From contig BTPG01000005.1 in the NCBI GenBank assembly GCA_036245525.1, positions 174,789,578-174,853,577 of the forward strand: a DNA stretch of 64,000 bases. Direction: 5' to 3'. Below are positions 11,501 through 22,649 of this stretch, piece by piece. This DNA is from Semisulcospira habei (taxonomy: Eukaryota; Mollusca; Gastropoda; Semisulcospiridae). Position numbers and translations under genes: made by a program. Position 1 is the stretch's first letter, and every line of letters begins with the position of its first letter. Under the pieces are notes generated by a model. It searched no databases, was not told the origin of the DNA, and saw only the letters and a list, made by a program, of their open reading frames with translations.

Positions 11501-12870
11501 GTCACAATGTAATTTACCGCTTTAAAATGTCTCTGTATATCCTTATTTTCAATGAATTTCCATCCTCTTCATCTTTAACATTGTTCATGACAATGTACTA
11601 AAACAGGAAAAGATATTTTTTCATGAGAAAGCAAAAGTGAAGGTTGCTGTCACAGTGTTACATGCGACATGAACAAGGAGAAAATAACTGAAAATCAAAC
11701 AAAAATACACGGCAAGGCAACCCGAGTTTAGAAATTTGTATTAAATGTAGATGTAAGTGGTAAGCAAGGGAACGACATATCAATTTAAGACTCGGGTTCC
11801 CAGTTTGTTGTGGTCTAGGGTGCAAGTGATGTCGGTTGCTTCATCCCATGTGACATCCTTTACCTCGGGCAAATGATATATGTCCTTTCCTCGGTCTCTA
11901 TCAGGAACCTTCGCACTTCAGATTCACCCTTCTTCTTATCTTTCGATTGTATCTAAAGATAAAAAAGAAGAAACTTACATTTTTAGTATTAATTTTTACT
12001 GCTACTGCAATGTCAGACTGCTGGAAGCAATTCATTATGTCGCGGAATTGAATGGGAGGTCTTCGCTACATATTACAGTTTCAGCCTGTAAACAGGTCGA
12101 TGAAAACGGATTAACATCAAACAAGAAATAATGTGTCATGAGTACCATGCCAGAAAATGAGCTCAGTTGATCCAATAATGAGCTGCTGACAAATGTGGCG
12201 GTCCCGGCTGCTACTTGCGACAATAATGTGACCAAGCTGAAAACCGGTCATTTATACGTTATGACTGAATGAAAAACAAATCACACTAATACACACGTAA
12301 AAGATTTCCAATACAACCAAACTTGTTTGTAACGACCACCCAGGGAACAGAGGAAAACTGGAGGCCATTACATAAAGAATAAAGAAACAAACTCCAATGA
12401 ACAGCTAGCATCTGACATACCCTTGTTCATTTAGTTTTATCACTTCAGTTGTCTACTTCAGCATGAGCGCAATTTCTTTAAGGACTGTTTTTAGGACATT
12501 CGACCATACTATCATATAACAAACTGAACATAATAATATACTCAATGTACTGCGACCAGACACTGAACACAGTACCAATATCAAACAAACAGTTTGAATT
12601 TTTCAAAGATTTATTTACAAGCCTAATGGTATCCTTCAAAAAGCCTTATGATAAACAAAGCTCATGTTACTAATTCACCCTGATCAAAAAAGGTCTATGC
12701 ACTTTCAACCGAGGTGTGAGAGATGTAAATGGCCAGGCGATGATGAACAAAGCAACCTGTCCTGTTTGACTGAGCATGCGCGACTGACGTAAAGGCGCGT
12801 CAAACCTTAGACGATGAACCGAGGACAACCTTTCATTGTTGACCAAGCTTACACAAGTGGCGCTGAGACT
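11501..12870. other. No recognised feature
   Basis: Single-copy-looking AT-rich sequence, presumably intron of the MPV17L2-like gene. No convincing open frame, hairpin or repeat was seen. Confidence 0.5.
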
Positions 12871-12883
12871 CGAAGCCGCCGCT

Positions 12884-13360
12884 TCTTCTTCTTCTCGAAC
12901 GCCGTCACACTTGGAGTTTGGCTCTCAAAATGAAATCTGTCGTCTTCTGTAACGCCTCCACAGGCCCGTATAGTTTCTCTTGCAGGGTGGCGGGCTTCGG
13001 CCATATCTCCTCCCTCAGCAACTGGTGGTTCCCACAGTCCTGGAGGATGTGCTCTGTGGTCTGCTCTGCTTCTCCACAAGGGCACAGGGGAGATGACACG
13101 AGGTGGAAGCGTCTGTGCAGGTGGAAATTGAGTCAGTTGTGCCTGGTCCTCAGACGGAAGATGGTCACCTGCTCTTGTCTGGACAGCTGATGGTAACTGT
13201 CTAGGGGCCGTTGTGGTGGTCTGTACACAGACTTAATGATGGTCTTCATCTCTGTGAAGCTGACTCCATTTTCGTCTTGTTCTTTCTCTGCGTCCACTTT
13301 TGCCATGCTGTCAGCTTCTTCATTGCTGTAGACGCCACAGTGTGAAGGGATCCACTGCAG
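12884..13360 (-). pseudogene. 5'-truncated LINE end with RNase H fragment, inside a 12-bp target duplication
   Basis: Read on the minus strand it starts FLQWIPSHCGVYSNEEADSM, the C-terminal RNase H segment (W.P.H.G..GNE.AD..AK) of I-group LINEs. After an in-frame TGA at a position reading RHN*LNFH it continues with a zinc-knuckle-like CPCGEAEQTTEHILQDC and ends QKTTDFILRAKLQV and a stop. The tail is a short (GAA)n. Both flanks carry GAAGCCGCCGCT (12872-12883 and 13361-13372), a target duplication of 12 bp. It is a dead 3' fragment made by 5'-truncated insertion. The closest clade (I, Nimb or relatives) cannot be fixed without the reverse transcriptase part. Confidence 0.85.
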
Positions 13361-13489
13361 GAAGCCGCCGCTGTATGGAGGGTCAAGTAGAGGTCGGGAG
13401 TGACAACAGCTGGCCGCAAGTGTTATACACAGTTAGCCGTTGTATGAAGGGTCATTATACAGTAAAAACGAATGGGATTAAATTGTAAT

Positions 13490-14720
13490 GGTCGCTATGA
13501 GCAGATGGCTGCATAATTATAAAGGTAGCCGCTCAGGCAGGTTTGATTATATTTGGAAAAAATACCATAGAATGTAGTTTACTCACCTTGATTAACAATG
13601 ATTTAGAGGGAAACTTCTCTAAAACGAAATGGCCGTCCCGTGCATACAATGGCTGAAAAGTGTGACATAACTAATTTGTTAGTATGATGTCACAGCTCAT
13701 GTTGAAGTCCTGTTACAAACATCATAAACTAATGTGTAGCTAGCTCTGGTTTATTCTGCAGCATTCCTTTGCTTGCTGTCGGGGGTTTCTCGATCATAAT
13801 TTGATTTTGAAAATTGGACGTCTGTGCATAACAGATGTGACAAAATTCAAGACGTGATTAAAACGGAAGTTTTCAATACTGTGATGTGAATGTGAAATGA
13901 CATTTGTAATCTCTTGGTATTACATACTTTAGATTTGTGCTTCCTGAATTGCACATTTGTTAATGACTAAGTAAAAGTTTCCCGAAAATGCGTCAGAAAC
14001 GTGACATCAGCTGTAAGCACGGGACGGGTATTTTTACAGCCACAGAGTGATGCAGCAAGACAACAAAAACATATTTAGTCTTTTGACATACCTTTATTGG
14101 CATCATTTTAATAAAAAGAAAGCAAATTAAAGGACAAGTTTATTGTATGGATTTGATATTGTGATAACATGAAACTTCCACGAGTAGTTGATTGGTGGAA
14201 ACTTGCAAGATGCCATTTTGCAATCTTTTTTGAACTTTTATTCAAATTTTCTCATAGTGTAGACGCTTCATGTGCCCGACTCTGATTCAGCTGATTCTTT
14301 GTCATATGCTTGATGGATTTGTGACATAGTCATCCACCTAGAAGCTGCTTAAAAATTAAAGCAAGGAAAACAAAGTGGTCTACCCCAAGTAGTAATCAGT
14401 TAGCGTTATGGAGAACAACTATGTATTTTTCAAACTTTAAATGCCAACTGTTGGACTTTGATCAGTCATCATAAATCAGTGGTATTAGTACCAAACAGCA
14501 ATGTCTGATAGCTGTTGTGTCTGGGCCATAAGATCAGACTTAGGTGTGAAATTTATCTTAGAACATTTTTGTCTAAGTTGTCAGTTTGTGTGAGTTATTT
14601 GGCTTTAGTTAAAAAGGTTACTGGTAACAGGGGATTGTGGTGAGAATGAGTAAGAATTGTTGGTGTTTTTGGTTCACAAGTGATAGCAAAAGTTAGTCTT
14701 TGTAATAGGCCATTGGTCTT
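13490..14720. other. No recognised feature
   Basis: AT-rich intronic sequence. No open frame above noise, no long inverted repeat and no tandem repeat seen. Confidence 0.5.
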
Positions 14721-14724
14721 CTGT

Positions 14725-15320
14725 CTGTCAGCCGCTGTTCTTGGTAAACTTTAACATTGGCATTTTCTTGGAGACAAAGTCTTCAAACTTGGCCCAAGGA
14801 TACTTTGTAGGAAAACCTTTCTAAACACACAAATTTCAGTGACCTCTCTCAAATGGCAAGGGCATCAGGGATCAGGAAATAGGTTAAATATAGCCATATT
14901 TTGACAAAAATATTTTGTTCTTAAATACCTACTGTTCAGAACTTCAACCCATACTTGGTACAGAAATACCTGATGGTAGGACTTTCCTTTGCATAATGAT
15001 TTGCAACGTAAAGGTCAAGGTTCATAAGAGATATCAAATTTGTGAAAAATGCCTAATTTCAGGTATTTTTCAGCATTTTTGCAAACTTGTACATCAAGGC
15101 ACAAAGGCAGCTGTAGTGATAAGACCTTTCTATGCATACTAATTTGGTTGACCTCTCACAAAGGTCAAATGTCACAGGAGGTTGACGAAAGTGTGAAAAG
15201 GAATAAGTTTGAGAAAACATGGATTTTGCAGGTAAAAACACCAACCCTTTACTTCAATGGAAGGACACTTGAAGATTTGTTTGTTTTAGTGACCTGTCAG
15301 AGAGGTCCGAGGTCACAAAG
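14725..15320 (+). repeat. Array of repeat family R, about three to four diverged units
   Basis: It opens with TAAACTTTAACATTGGCATT and CTTGGCCCAAGGATACTTTG and then repeats the ACTTGGTACAGAAATACCTG and GACCTCTCACAAAGGTCAAA blocks. Same strand as the other arrays in this window. Confidence 0.75.
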
Positions 15321-16072
15321 GTCAGAATAAATCATCAATTATGTGGATTGGTCATATGCTTTAGCCTTAAAGTTATTCTCCCCAGGATCAAGCATCTCAA
15401 CACAGTCAGAAAACTGTCTGCAACAGATACTGCTGACAGTATTATGTATGGGTCCTTTGTGTACTAAGTTAGAGCTTTATCATGTAAATACAATGCCAAA
15501 TGTCGAAATTCATCATTTGGTGGGTGTGTTGTTTTTGTACCCGAGAGCGCAAATTATCGTCTGCATCGGCCTTGTTTTGAATTTGTGCATATTTACTAGC
15601 CTACGTCACAAGGCAGAACCCGGTCAATACTACAGACGAGGTCATCGGTGTGGGTACACAGGTCAGTGTACACTCATGTACTGATGTTCTCCGGCATCCT
15701 TTGACATAATTTTCCACGAGAATGTAAAATAACCCTTCCATACTCGCTATGCTGTCAAAATTAATGCGGGTTCCGCTTGACCTGCTACCTTGAGTAACGA
15801 TTGTGCTGGGGGCGTGGCTTGTTCGACTTGGTGACAAAAACGTGTCATGACCAGCGATGCCAGTGCCGCAATTTTGACACACACCGTAGTTTTCAGATCC
15901 TTGCAGCATACAATCTGATGAACTAGCTCGTAACTTTATGATAAAACAGGTTTAAAATCTTGCAAAATCAGTAAGAGATAAATTCTACTGAAGATCATGA
16001 ATTCCGAAAATCAGTCACTAGCGCTCGCGGAACTATAGGAAGATCGACAAAGACCGTAGCCGGATTACTTAC

Positions 16073-16261
16073 TGATTCACATAGCAAGAAAGCGACAAAT
16101 TCTGGATGGGTGGTCAAGTCAAGCTCTATATTCCCTTGTCCGATGTCAATTCTACTCAGGGCTATCTTGTCTCTCTTTCTCTTTCTTCTCTTCAATTCCG
16201 AGTCTGTTATTGTCGGCCGGCGCGAGTCAACTGATACTTCTTTTTTTCTTCGCTGGTTCAT
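16073..16261 (-). CDS. Possible first exon of an unrecognised small gene or transposon-associated ORF
   Basis: An open frame starting ATG at 16261 encodes a very basic N-terminus (MNQRRKKEVSV, then ELKRRKRKRDK) followed by THPEFVAFLLCES. At 16073 the frame meets a good splice donor, TCA|GTAAGT. The pattern of a basic helix, then a variable linker, then an ..FLL.. segment resembles the N-terminal exon of many repeated hypothetical proteins in marine invertebrates, often linked to DNA transposons; this is a loose resemblance. A candidate second exon at about 15910 to 15700 (CQNCGTGIAGHD) does not join in a matching phase. Treat as low confidence; it could be chance. Confidence 0.3.
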
Positions 16262-16754
16262 CCACCTTCTTGTCTCTGATTGGTTATAATTATACAGATG
16301 ACCTAAGGTCGTGTAGAATAGTTATGACGTCAGCTACCTGATCGTCTGTCGGAAGCAATCTTTTGACTAGGTATAGTCACAAGATTTTGGTGGCCTCTTT
16401 CACTTTGAACAGACGAAAGAAAGCATTTGGTGGGACAATAGGGTGGTCACTGTCTAAGTGGGCATGTATGCTGAAGCCCAGTAAAAGCTTTTTGCGAACT
16501 GAAGCATTAAAAAAGGTTGGTCGTGCCCCTTTAAGGGCTTTGCCATTCTTGTTTGTTTAATCTTGCAGTTGCTGCTTCCAGTTTTACTCACTGTGGATTA
16601 TTTTTGACATTGGGAATATCATATTATTCTGTTGTGTTGATTTACAATGATGGTTTAAAGCTGGTTTATTGTTGGGTCTTTTTGTTCCGTCCCATACATG
16701 ATTTTGGAAACCATCTCAGACCCAGCTAGGGCTATGCATTGCCGTTAAGTCGGT

Positions 16755-17545
16755 CAGACCGCTCACTGAGTTGGCAGAGTTTGAACTCTGTCAGCTCTGG
16801 GCCTATAGGGCTCGGGAAGCTGACGTCAGCACGCTAGTCGTGGCAGCCATCTTGAGAGGATTTGCGATAAGACCTACAGTAGAGAAATCGCTGTCAGGAC
16901 AATTTCAGCCAAGTCCTGACATGCTATAGGCAATAACAGCAAGTCTTGCCATCACCGTAGGAAACCGCTAACCAGAATCTGTTTTTGTTTGTTTTCAAAA
17001 AACGAAGAAACACAAAGAAAAACATGTTGAAACACTACTTCGCTACTATCTTAAGACTATTCTATCCTCTTAAGATGGCGGTTGAAGCGCTGATGCTGCT
17101 AGGCAACGCAGGGAACTTCCCGAGCCCTATTTTAAGGCAAGCAGAGTCATATCCAGTGAACACAGAACATAAGATACACTGTAGTCACAAGTGAACCCCC
17201 TATCAGCTTGATGTAGGCCTACACACGAATTTATTCTGTAGTAGATGATACTAACAAATAACTGGACGATGCTTATGACAGCTACACTCCACGGGCACAT
17301 GTGGAATAGGGCAGTGACAGTGTGGCTCTCAAAAGTTCCAGCTGGTTATTTGTCAGTATTGTCTGCTACAGGACGCCTATCTAAAACCTAGGTAAAGCTG
17401 ATAGGAGTTCCCTTGTGACCTGTATATCTCATGCTCTGTTATGGTGTTCACTTAACTGGACTCCACAGCTGCTGCATGCTTTACATAGGCCCTTTGGCTG
17501 ACAGAGCTCAAACTCCGCAAACTCAGTTTGTGAGCTCAGGGGTGT
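16755..17545. repeat. Large imperfect palindrome (foldback element) interrupted in its left arm
   Basis: The right arm (about 17330-17545), read on the minus strand, matches the left arm in order. The matched blocks are GGAGTTTGAGCTCTGTCAGC against GCAGAGTTTGAACTCTGTCA at 16775, then GTGAACAC..AACA, then CACAAG.GAAC.CCTATCAGC against 17190-17212, then ACTGACAAATAACCAG against 17250-17265. The arms are about 75-80 percent similar by eye. The left arm is longer because the 320-bp element at 16806-17131 lies in it. Confidence 0.7.
16806..17131. mobile_element. TIR element with TA target site, nested in the larger palindrome
   Basis: Ends are GGGCTCGGGAAG and its exact reverse complement CTTCCCGAGCCC, flanked by TA on both sides. 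The subterminal parts GCAGCCATCTTGAGAGGAT and ATCCTCTTAAGATGGC are also inverted. TA duplication is typical of Tc1/mariner-type non-autonomous elements; no transposase is present. Confidence 0.7.
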
Positions 17546-18426
17546 ATTGCATGTAGTGATCTTAAATAGTGAGCCTTAAGTTCTCTGCCTTAGTGCTTTC
17601 CGTGCTTAGTAAAGAAATTCTTAGTGCGCAAAAGTTTTGTGTTGCATGGAGTGGCATAGCATAAAACTTTGCTATGGCCCAAGGTCAGACCTCTTAGGCA
17701 CAGTTATTTTTAGCCTCTAGCGGGGTTCCCACATACACGGTAACAACTGACCAATGAAAATGCACTATTTTAGTTTCTCAGCCTTCGACTGTCTGTATAT
17801 ACACAAGCAGTGCGTGTGCCGTAGGGCCGAGGCAGGGGCAATGGCAACTCAAAGTTCAGCCTTGGGCAGCAACAGTAGACTGAAACTTGGAGAGTCAGAT
17901 CAGAAAATCGGTCTTCAGTTTTTCAGACCCAAAGTTCGCACTCTCACTCAACAGGTGACATGCAGAACATACACAGTATTAGAAGTGTTATTGTTCCGGT
18001 GATGATTATACAGTGTTAATAAACGGCCACAAGATTTTGCAATCGGCGATGGCACAGAGTCTGCGTGTATAAAGTATCGTGGCATTTTGTTGAACGAACT
18101 AAAAATAATGACTGTGGGGAAAATGGTCAATGTAAAAGATATCTACTCTGTACAAAGCATTCTGCATCCTCATACTGTCAGCCACTGCAAAATCGGCGTT
18201 GTACACAACAGAGATACTCTTGTGTGTGGAGTGGTCACACCAGCTAAGCTCACTTGCTATCTAAGAACGGCTCTACGCAAGGGTGGTACTGTCTTTAAAG
18301 TTAAGCTCGACACTAAGCTCGCCCGGCAGGATAAGAACGCCCATGCAACCCAATTTTTCGGCTAAGTCAGGTATCTTAGCGCTAAGCATTGTCTTAGCAC
18401 GCTAAGCAAGCATATGCAACCCACTC
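17540..18426. mobile_element. TIR element, GTGGGTTGCAT-type ends (copy 1, about 0.89 kb)
   Basis: Left end GGGGTGTATTGCATG and right end CATATGCAACCCACTCCAG are inverted. Subterminal DNA is rich in short CTTAGC/GCTAAG motifs in both directions (for example 18370-18408). The same ends and motifs bound 36797-37728. I see no clear target duplication and no transposase, so the superfamily is open. Confidence 0.6.
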
Positions 18427-18572
18427 CAGGGCCCTAGCTGGGTATTTATAAACACATGCGGGACGGAACAAAGAGACTGAATCTCGGCTTTAAACAATTG
18501 ATATGTGGTAGTTTGCCAGGGTTAAGAACCTGTCAGACAGTAGTTTATATATTTTGAATAGAACAACACACT

Positions 18573-18949
18573 CAGGCATGGGAATTGTCCACCTAAAGGC
18601 AAATTTCCGCCAAAAAGATATTGCTCAGCCGCCAAAAGAAAAAAAATTGTCCACCCAAAAAAAAAGTGGGGTGCAAAAAGTAACTGAGCACCGGTCATTA
18701 GACACTGTGAGGCATTCGTTCAAGTGATATGCCGCCCGCTAGAGTTACGCGTCACCTATTATGGCTGTAACGCAGTCGTTACTTTACCGAGCAAGCAGAC
18801 AATACAACACTGAACGCACTCTTTTCGTGCTCGCTTCCCAGATTGCACAGATTTTAATCTAGATTTTAAAATTTCAGGGGGGGGGGGGGTGCATGCCCCC
18901 GGACCCCCCTATTTTTAGACTTTTTTCACTTTTCTAATTCCCATGCCTG
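18573..18949. mobile_element. hAT-like non-autonomous element, 377 bp
   Basis: Ends CAGGCATGGGAATT and AATTCCCATGCCTG are exact inverted repeats. ACACT flanks both sides directly (18568-18572 and 18950-18954). The start CAGGCATGGGAA and the internal GCCCCCGGACCCCCC segment are seen in many animal hAT elements. Only 5 bp of duplication is visible where hAT usually gives 8, so the class is tentative. Confidence 0.6.
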
Positions 18950-19026
18950 ACACTGGTTTCTCACGTGTATGTGTTAAAAGAATGAATGTCACATTTCTTT
19001 ATAATATTATTGTTGGTCATTTGCAG

Positions 19027-19155
19027 GCTGACTGGTGCATTTGGCCCCCTACACAGTTCATGAATTTCTACTTTTTGCCATCACGCTTTCGGGTAGCATA
19101 TGTTGCCTCAGTAACACTCTGCTGGAATACTTTCCTGTCCTTCATGAAGCACAAG
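19027..19155 (+). CDS. MPV17L2: MPV17L2-like protein, diagnostic exon (129 nt)
   Basis: It lies between CATTTGCAG and AAG|GTTAGT and is in phase 0 at both ends, encoding 43 residues. The peptide starts ADWCIWPPTQFMNFYFLPSR and continues FRVAYVASVTLCWNTFLSFM. This is the family signature of Mpv17/PMP22 proteins, (A/V)DW..WP..Q..NF.F.P...R......W..YLS..KH, with the second half forming the last transmembrane helix. Spliced to the exon at 9769 it gives the continuous order LTIYL-ADWC expected for MPV17L2 (FWEFYKADWCVWP in the human protein). Intron 9846-19026 is 9.2 kb and full of repeats. I am sure of the family; the exact paralogue (MPV17L2 rather than MPV17 or PXMP2) is the best fit. Confidence 0.9.
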
Positions 19156-19439
19156 GTTAGTGGTACAGGTCTCATGCAAGACATGGAAGCCATAAAGCCA
19201 GGCTGCATCATTTGTGTTAGTGTTGTTTTGAATTATGGGCTCATAAAGGAAACCACCCAGTAAGTAAATGGGCTTCAGGCCAAGATCAGCTTTACTGCTG
19301 TGTGTAGGCCAGTTTAGTCGTGTTGCCCAAAGACCTTTTGCTCACCATGCTTTTAATTGGGGAAAAAGAGAACTGTCCTCACAATAACTGAAGCTGATAT
19401 GCATTGCTTGTCATAACTCTATTTTTGGTTCATGCGTGA

Positions 19440-20560
19440 AGCAAAAGTGCCAGTGGGCGTCCATCCGGCGACGGCTGGCGTCCGTTTTAAATTTTAAAGT
19501 TGGCATTTTCTTGGAGACTAATTAAGCCACAGTCTTCAAACTTGGCCCAACGATACTTTGTAGCAAGACCTTTCAAACATACCAATTTCATTGACCTCTC
19601 TCAAAGGTCAAAGTCACAGGGGATCAGGAAATAGGTTTAAAAAAAAAAAGCCATATTTTGTCAAATTTTGTTTTTTCTCAAATACTATTTTCAACTTCAA
19701 ACTCAAACTTGGTACAAAGATACCTGATGGTAAGATCTTTCTATGCATACTAATTTGGATGATCCATGAAGAGGTTAAGGGTCACAAGAGCTCAGGAAAT
19801 AGGTAAAAAATAGCCAAATTTTGACAAAAGATGTTTTTTTCTCAAATACTGTTTATAACTTCATTCCAACTTGGTACAGAGATACCTGATAGTATGACCT
19901 TCCTATGCATACTAATTTGGATGACCCCTGAAAGGTCAACGGTAAAAAGAGGTCAGGAAAAAGGTCACAAATAGAGCCTATTCGAGTCACAGACTTCAAA
20001 CTTGGCCCAAGGATACTTTGTGCCAAAGCTTTTCTGACCGACCTTACTGAAAGGTCAAGGTCACAGAGGGTCAGTAAAAAAAGGACTGCCCTAATTTGAA
20101 CTAAATTGTGTTCTACTCGAATACTATTTTTAACTTTGAAGGCAAACTAAGTACTGAGATACTGGATGAAAGAAATTCCTGTATGCATACTAATTTGGGT
20201 GTCCCTACGCAAAGGTCAAGGGTCATGAGACGTCAGCAAATGTGTGAAAAGTGTATTTTAAATAGAATGTTAGTTTTAATAGCACTTTTACACATTTTTC
20301 AATCAGACTTGACACAAACATAGTTGATGATAAAGCCTTTCTAAATATGCATGCTAATTTGGTTGAGGTCAAAGGTCAAGGGAGGTAAGAAACCTATGAA
20401 AAATGCACATTTGTTGCCAAAACATATATGATTTCTCAAGTACTTTGGCCAGCTCTGTAACTATGCAAAGATACAAAACTTGCCCATTTGAGTGAACTTT
20501 TGGAAAGGTCAAACTCACAGAAAGTCATGCATGTGATCTATGAGAGATTTTCCATTTTTA
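19440..20560 (+). repeat. Longest array of repeat family R in the window, about six diverged units
   Basis: Leader CGTCCATCCGGCGACGG, then GGCATTTTCTTGGAGACTAA and units with TTTTTTCTCAAATACTATTT (19669), ACTTGGTACAAAGATACCTG and GAGCTCAGGAAATAGGT. A leader-like block (AAACTTGGCCCAAGGATACT) recurs inside at about 19998, so two arrays may be joined. It lies wholly within an intron of the MPV17L2-like gene. Confidence 0.85.
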
Positions 20561-20981
20561 TTTTTTTGTAACAATTGTGACTTTCTGGCTGTTTGGCAAG
20601 CTGCCAGTCAGTTTTGTCTTGAACGCTGATGGTTGTACTTTTGTTTTACATATGTTGGGGTCCTTCCGCATGACTTGGTGTATGAGATTACCTGGGACAG
20701 TTGCTCAGTTGTGAGCACTTGTAAGCGAAAACTGCAAATGAGAGCGCATGCTATGCAGCCCTGACTAAGAAGCTAGCGCTTTCCCTTGAACTTTTTGGCT
20801 CAGTCCAACTCCTAACTGATGTGCAAGTTGTCGTCTGACACCTTCAAAAGAATTGGTCCTAGGCTTGAAAGATAATTTTTACCCCCACGTGCATGCAGCC
20901 ACTGGTATTGTAGACAGTACCGCCGACTGCATACAGAAAGGGCAGAAGTCAAATTTTCGGATTATTATGATGTATTATTAT

Positions 20982-21186
20982 TTAACCACCATTCAGTGCC
21001 GAGAAAATTTGAATACCACCCATCTGCAAGAGGCATAGATCTTCATGAGCCCCTGCAGTCGCAGGGGCTCATGAGGACCTATGCCTCTTGCTGACACCAT
21101 TTGTATCCACGTTCATGGGACAGCTAGGATGTTTTGGTGCTGTGTTAACAAAGACTGCAGAAACACAATGGCACTGAACGGGTTAA
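20982..21186. mobile_element. TTAA-bounded family A element with 66-bp palindrome
   Basis: Ends TTAACC..C.TTCAGTGCC and GGCACTGAACGGGTTAA are inverted. The inner palindrome 21026-21091 begins GCAAGAGGCATAGATCTTCA and closes on CCCCTGCAGTCGCAGGGG. It lies in the last intron of the MPV17L2-like gene, about 70 bp before the terminal exon. Confidence 0.8.
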
Positions 21187-21256
21187 AATGAAACAAATTC
21201 TCTTTGATTATGTGGGTTTAAAAATTTTTTTTTAATGAAAACAAATTCTTTTGCAG

Positions 21257-21370
21257 GAAGGGCTTTACCAGGGGGGTCCACATGATGCCGTAGTCATTGA
21301 ACTAGCAGACATCGAACTTAAGCCCGAGGACGAGGAAGTGGCACCAGAATCAGGGGGAGGGGATGAATGA
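21257..21370 (+). CDS. MPV17L2: MPV17L2-like protein, terminal exon with stop (114 nt)
   Basis: It follows ATTCTTTTGCAG and is in phase with the 19027 exon. It encodes EGLYQGGPHDAVVIELADIE and an acidic tail ending PESGGGDE, then TGA at 21368-21370. Vertebrate MPV17L2 also ends in a short non-membrane tail after the KH or KYR that follows the last helix; the sequence of this tail is not conserved. The joined three exons give about 106 residues, the C-terminal half of a protein normally near 200. The transcript probably continues downstream through two family A hairpins (21445-21511 and 21649-21715); an AATAAA at about 21801 could serve as poly(A) signal. Confidence 0.8.
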   Translation, partial: EGLYQGGPHDAVVIELADIELKPEDEEVAPESGGGDE

Positions 21371-21444
21371 GATGAGCAGTCATTTTGATATTAGTGCAAG
21401 CTTTTTTTCTTCTTGGCAGCAGAAAGCAAGGCTGGTTACCGGTG

Positions 21445-21511
21445 GCAAGAGGCATAGATTCTCATGAGCCCCTGCTAATTCAGGAGCTCATGTGAATCTA
21501 TGTCTCTTTGC
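21445..21511. repeat. Family A palindrome, partly decayed
   Basis: GCAAGAGGCATAGATTCTCA with its inverted partner ending GAATCTATGTCTCTTTGC. It probably lies in the 3' UTR of the MPV17L2-like gene. No clear TTAA ends remain. Confidence 0.7.
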
Positions 21512-21648
21512 AGATGAAAGATTCTAGTGGAGGAAAAGGTGGGTATGAATGAATGAGATTCAACAGTCATATTGATGATAGTTATTTGGCTAGAACTTTA
21601 TACTTGTTGACACCCTGAATCTGAGAAACAGCAGAGACAGTATAAATC

Positions 21649-21715
21649 AGTGAGAGATAGATTCTCAGGAGCCCCTGCATTTGTTAGGGCTCATGTGAAT
21701 CTGTGCTTTTTGCAG
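21649..21715. repeat. Family A palindrome, decayed
   Basis: GAGAGATAGATTCTCAGGAG pairs imperfectly with GGGCTCATGTGAATCTGTGC. Second hairpin copy within about 350 bp of the MPV17L2-like stop codon. Confidence 0.6.
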
Positions 21716-22266
21716 ATGGGAGGGACTGGACTTCAGTCAGCTGTAGTCTGCTCATACAGATAGGGTCTTATTGTCTCTTTACCAAATGTGATGCTGTGCC
21801 AAATAAAGAGTGTGTTGTTACTGTCAGTGACTGTGAGTGCGTCATACTAATACTGTTGTTGTGGCGAATGTTTGATATTTGTAGGTTCAGTGATTATAAT
21901 AGTTGTCGTATCTGCAAGAGGCATATAAAGAAACATTCAAGAAAAATAGTCAGTTTGCAGTATGTGTGAGTGCGCGACTCCAGTTACAGTCGTTAAAAGT
22001 TTTTTGTGGGATCTCTATTTTGAACTTTTGGACAAATATTTGTGAAAAATTCATACTTGGGTCCAAATACAAACATCATCATAGTGTTGAACTGTGATTA
22101 TAAGAACAAATATGTGGGGGGGGGAGGGGGGAGTGGGGTGGGGGTGTTGTTTTGCAGATTCCTGTTGTACATTCATTTATGTGTATGCAAACTTTTTTTT
22201 ATGATGTATTTGGCTCAGCTTCTCAATTCACACATGTTGGCGATAAAGGCTGCAACCTATATCCAA

Positions 22267-22298
<32 letters not shown>

Positions 22299-22541
22299 AC
22301 AATGAACCTTTATTTTATAACGGTAAAAGTATTTGGTTACAAGACTAATTTTCAAACTTGCCGTTACTACTATTAAGCTAAGAACTACCATTAAACACTA
22401 TCACAAACAAAACCAGGGTTTCACACGAAAGTAAATAAAAGCACAAGCGAGAGAGATGTTTCACTGATATTATTATTTTTTGAAATGTCAAAGCCTTAGA
22501 GCACCAGTCCTCCAAGGAACGTGGATTCAGAGTGTTGTCCC

Positions 22542-22649
22542 CAAGAGGCATAGATCTTCATGTGCCCCCCGCAACTGCGGGGGCTCATGAGGATCTATGC
22601 CTCTTGCAGTTGGATTGTGTTCACTTTTTCTCAGTGGTGAAGGGGTTAA
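22542..22649. mobile_element. Family A element, palindrome plus right TTAA end
   Basis: Palindrome 22542-22606 (CAAGAGGCATAGATCTTCAT and partner), then the right terminus AGTGGTGAAGGGGTTAA at 22633-22649. The left end is not recognisable. Confidence 0.7.

Noticed and set aside
16765..16830. tRNA-like cloverleaf in GTTGGCAGAGTTTGAACTCTGTCAG
   Set aside because: There is a hairpin but no acceptor stem or B box, and it is explained by the inverted arms at 16755-17545.
22542..22606. GC-rich hairpins resembling bacterial terminators
   Set aside because: They belong to dispersed families in a eukaryotic genome, and the T runs near some of them are incidental.
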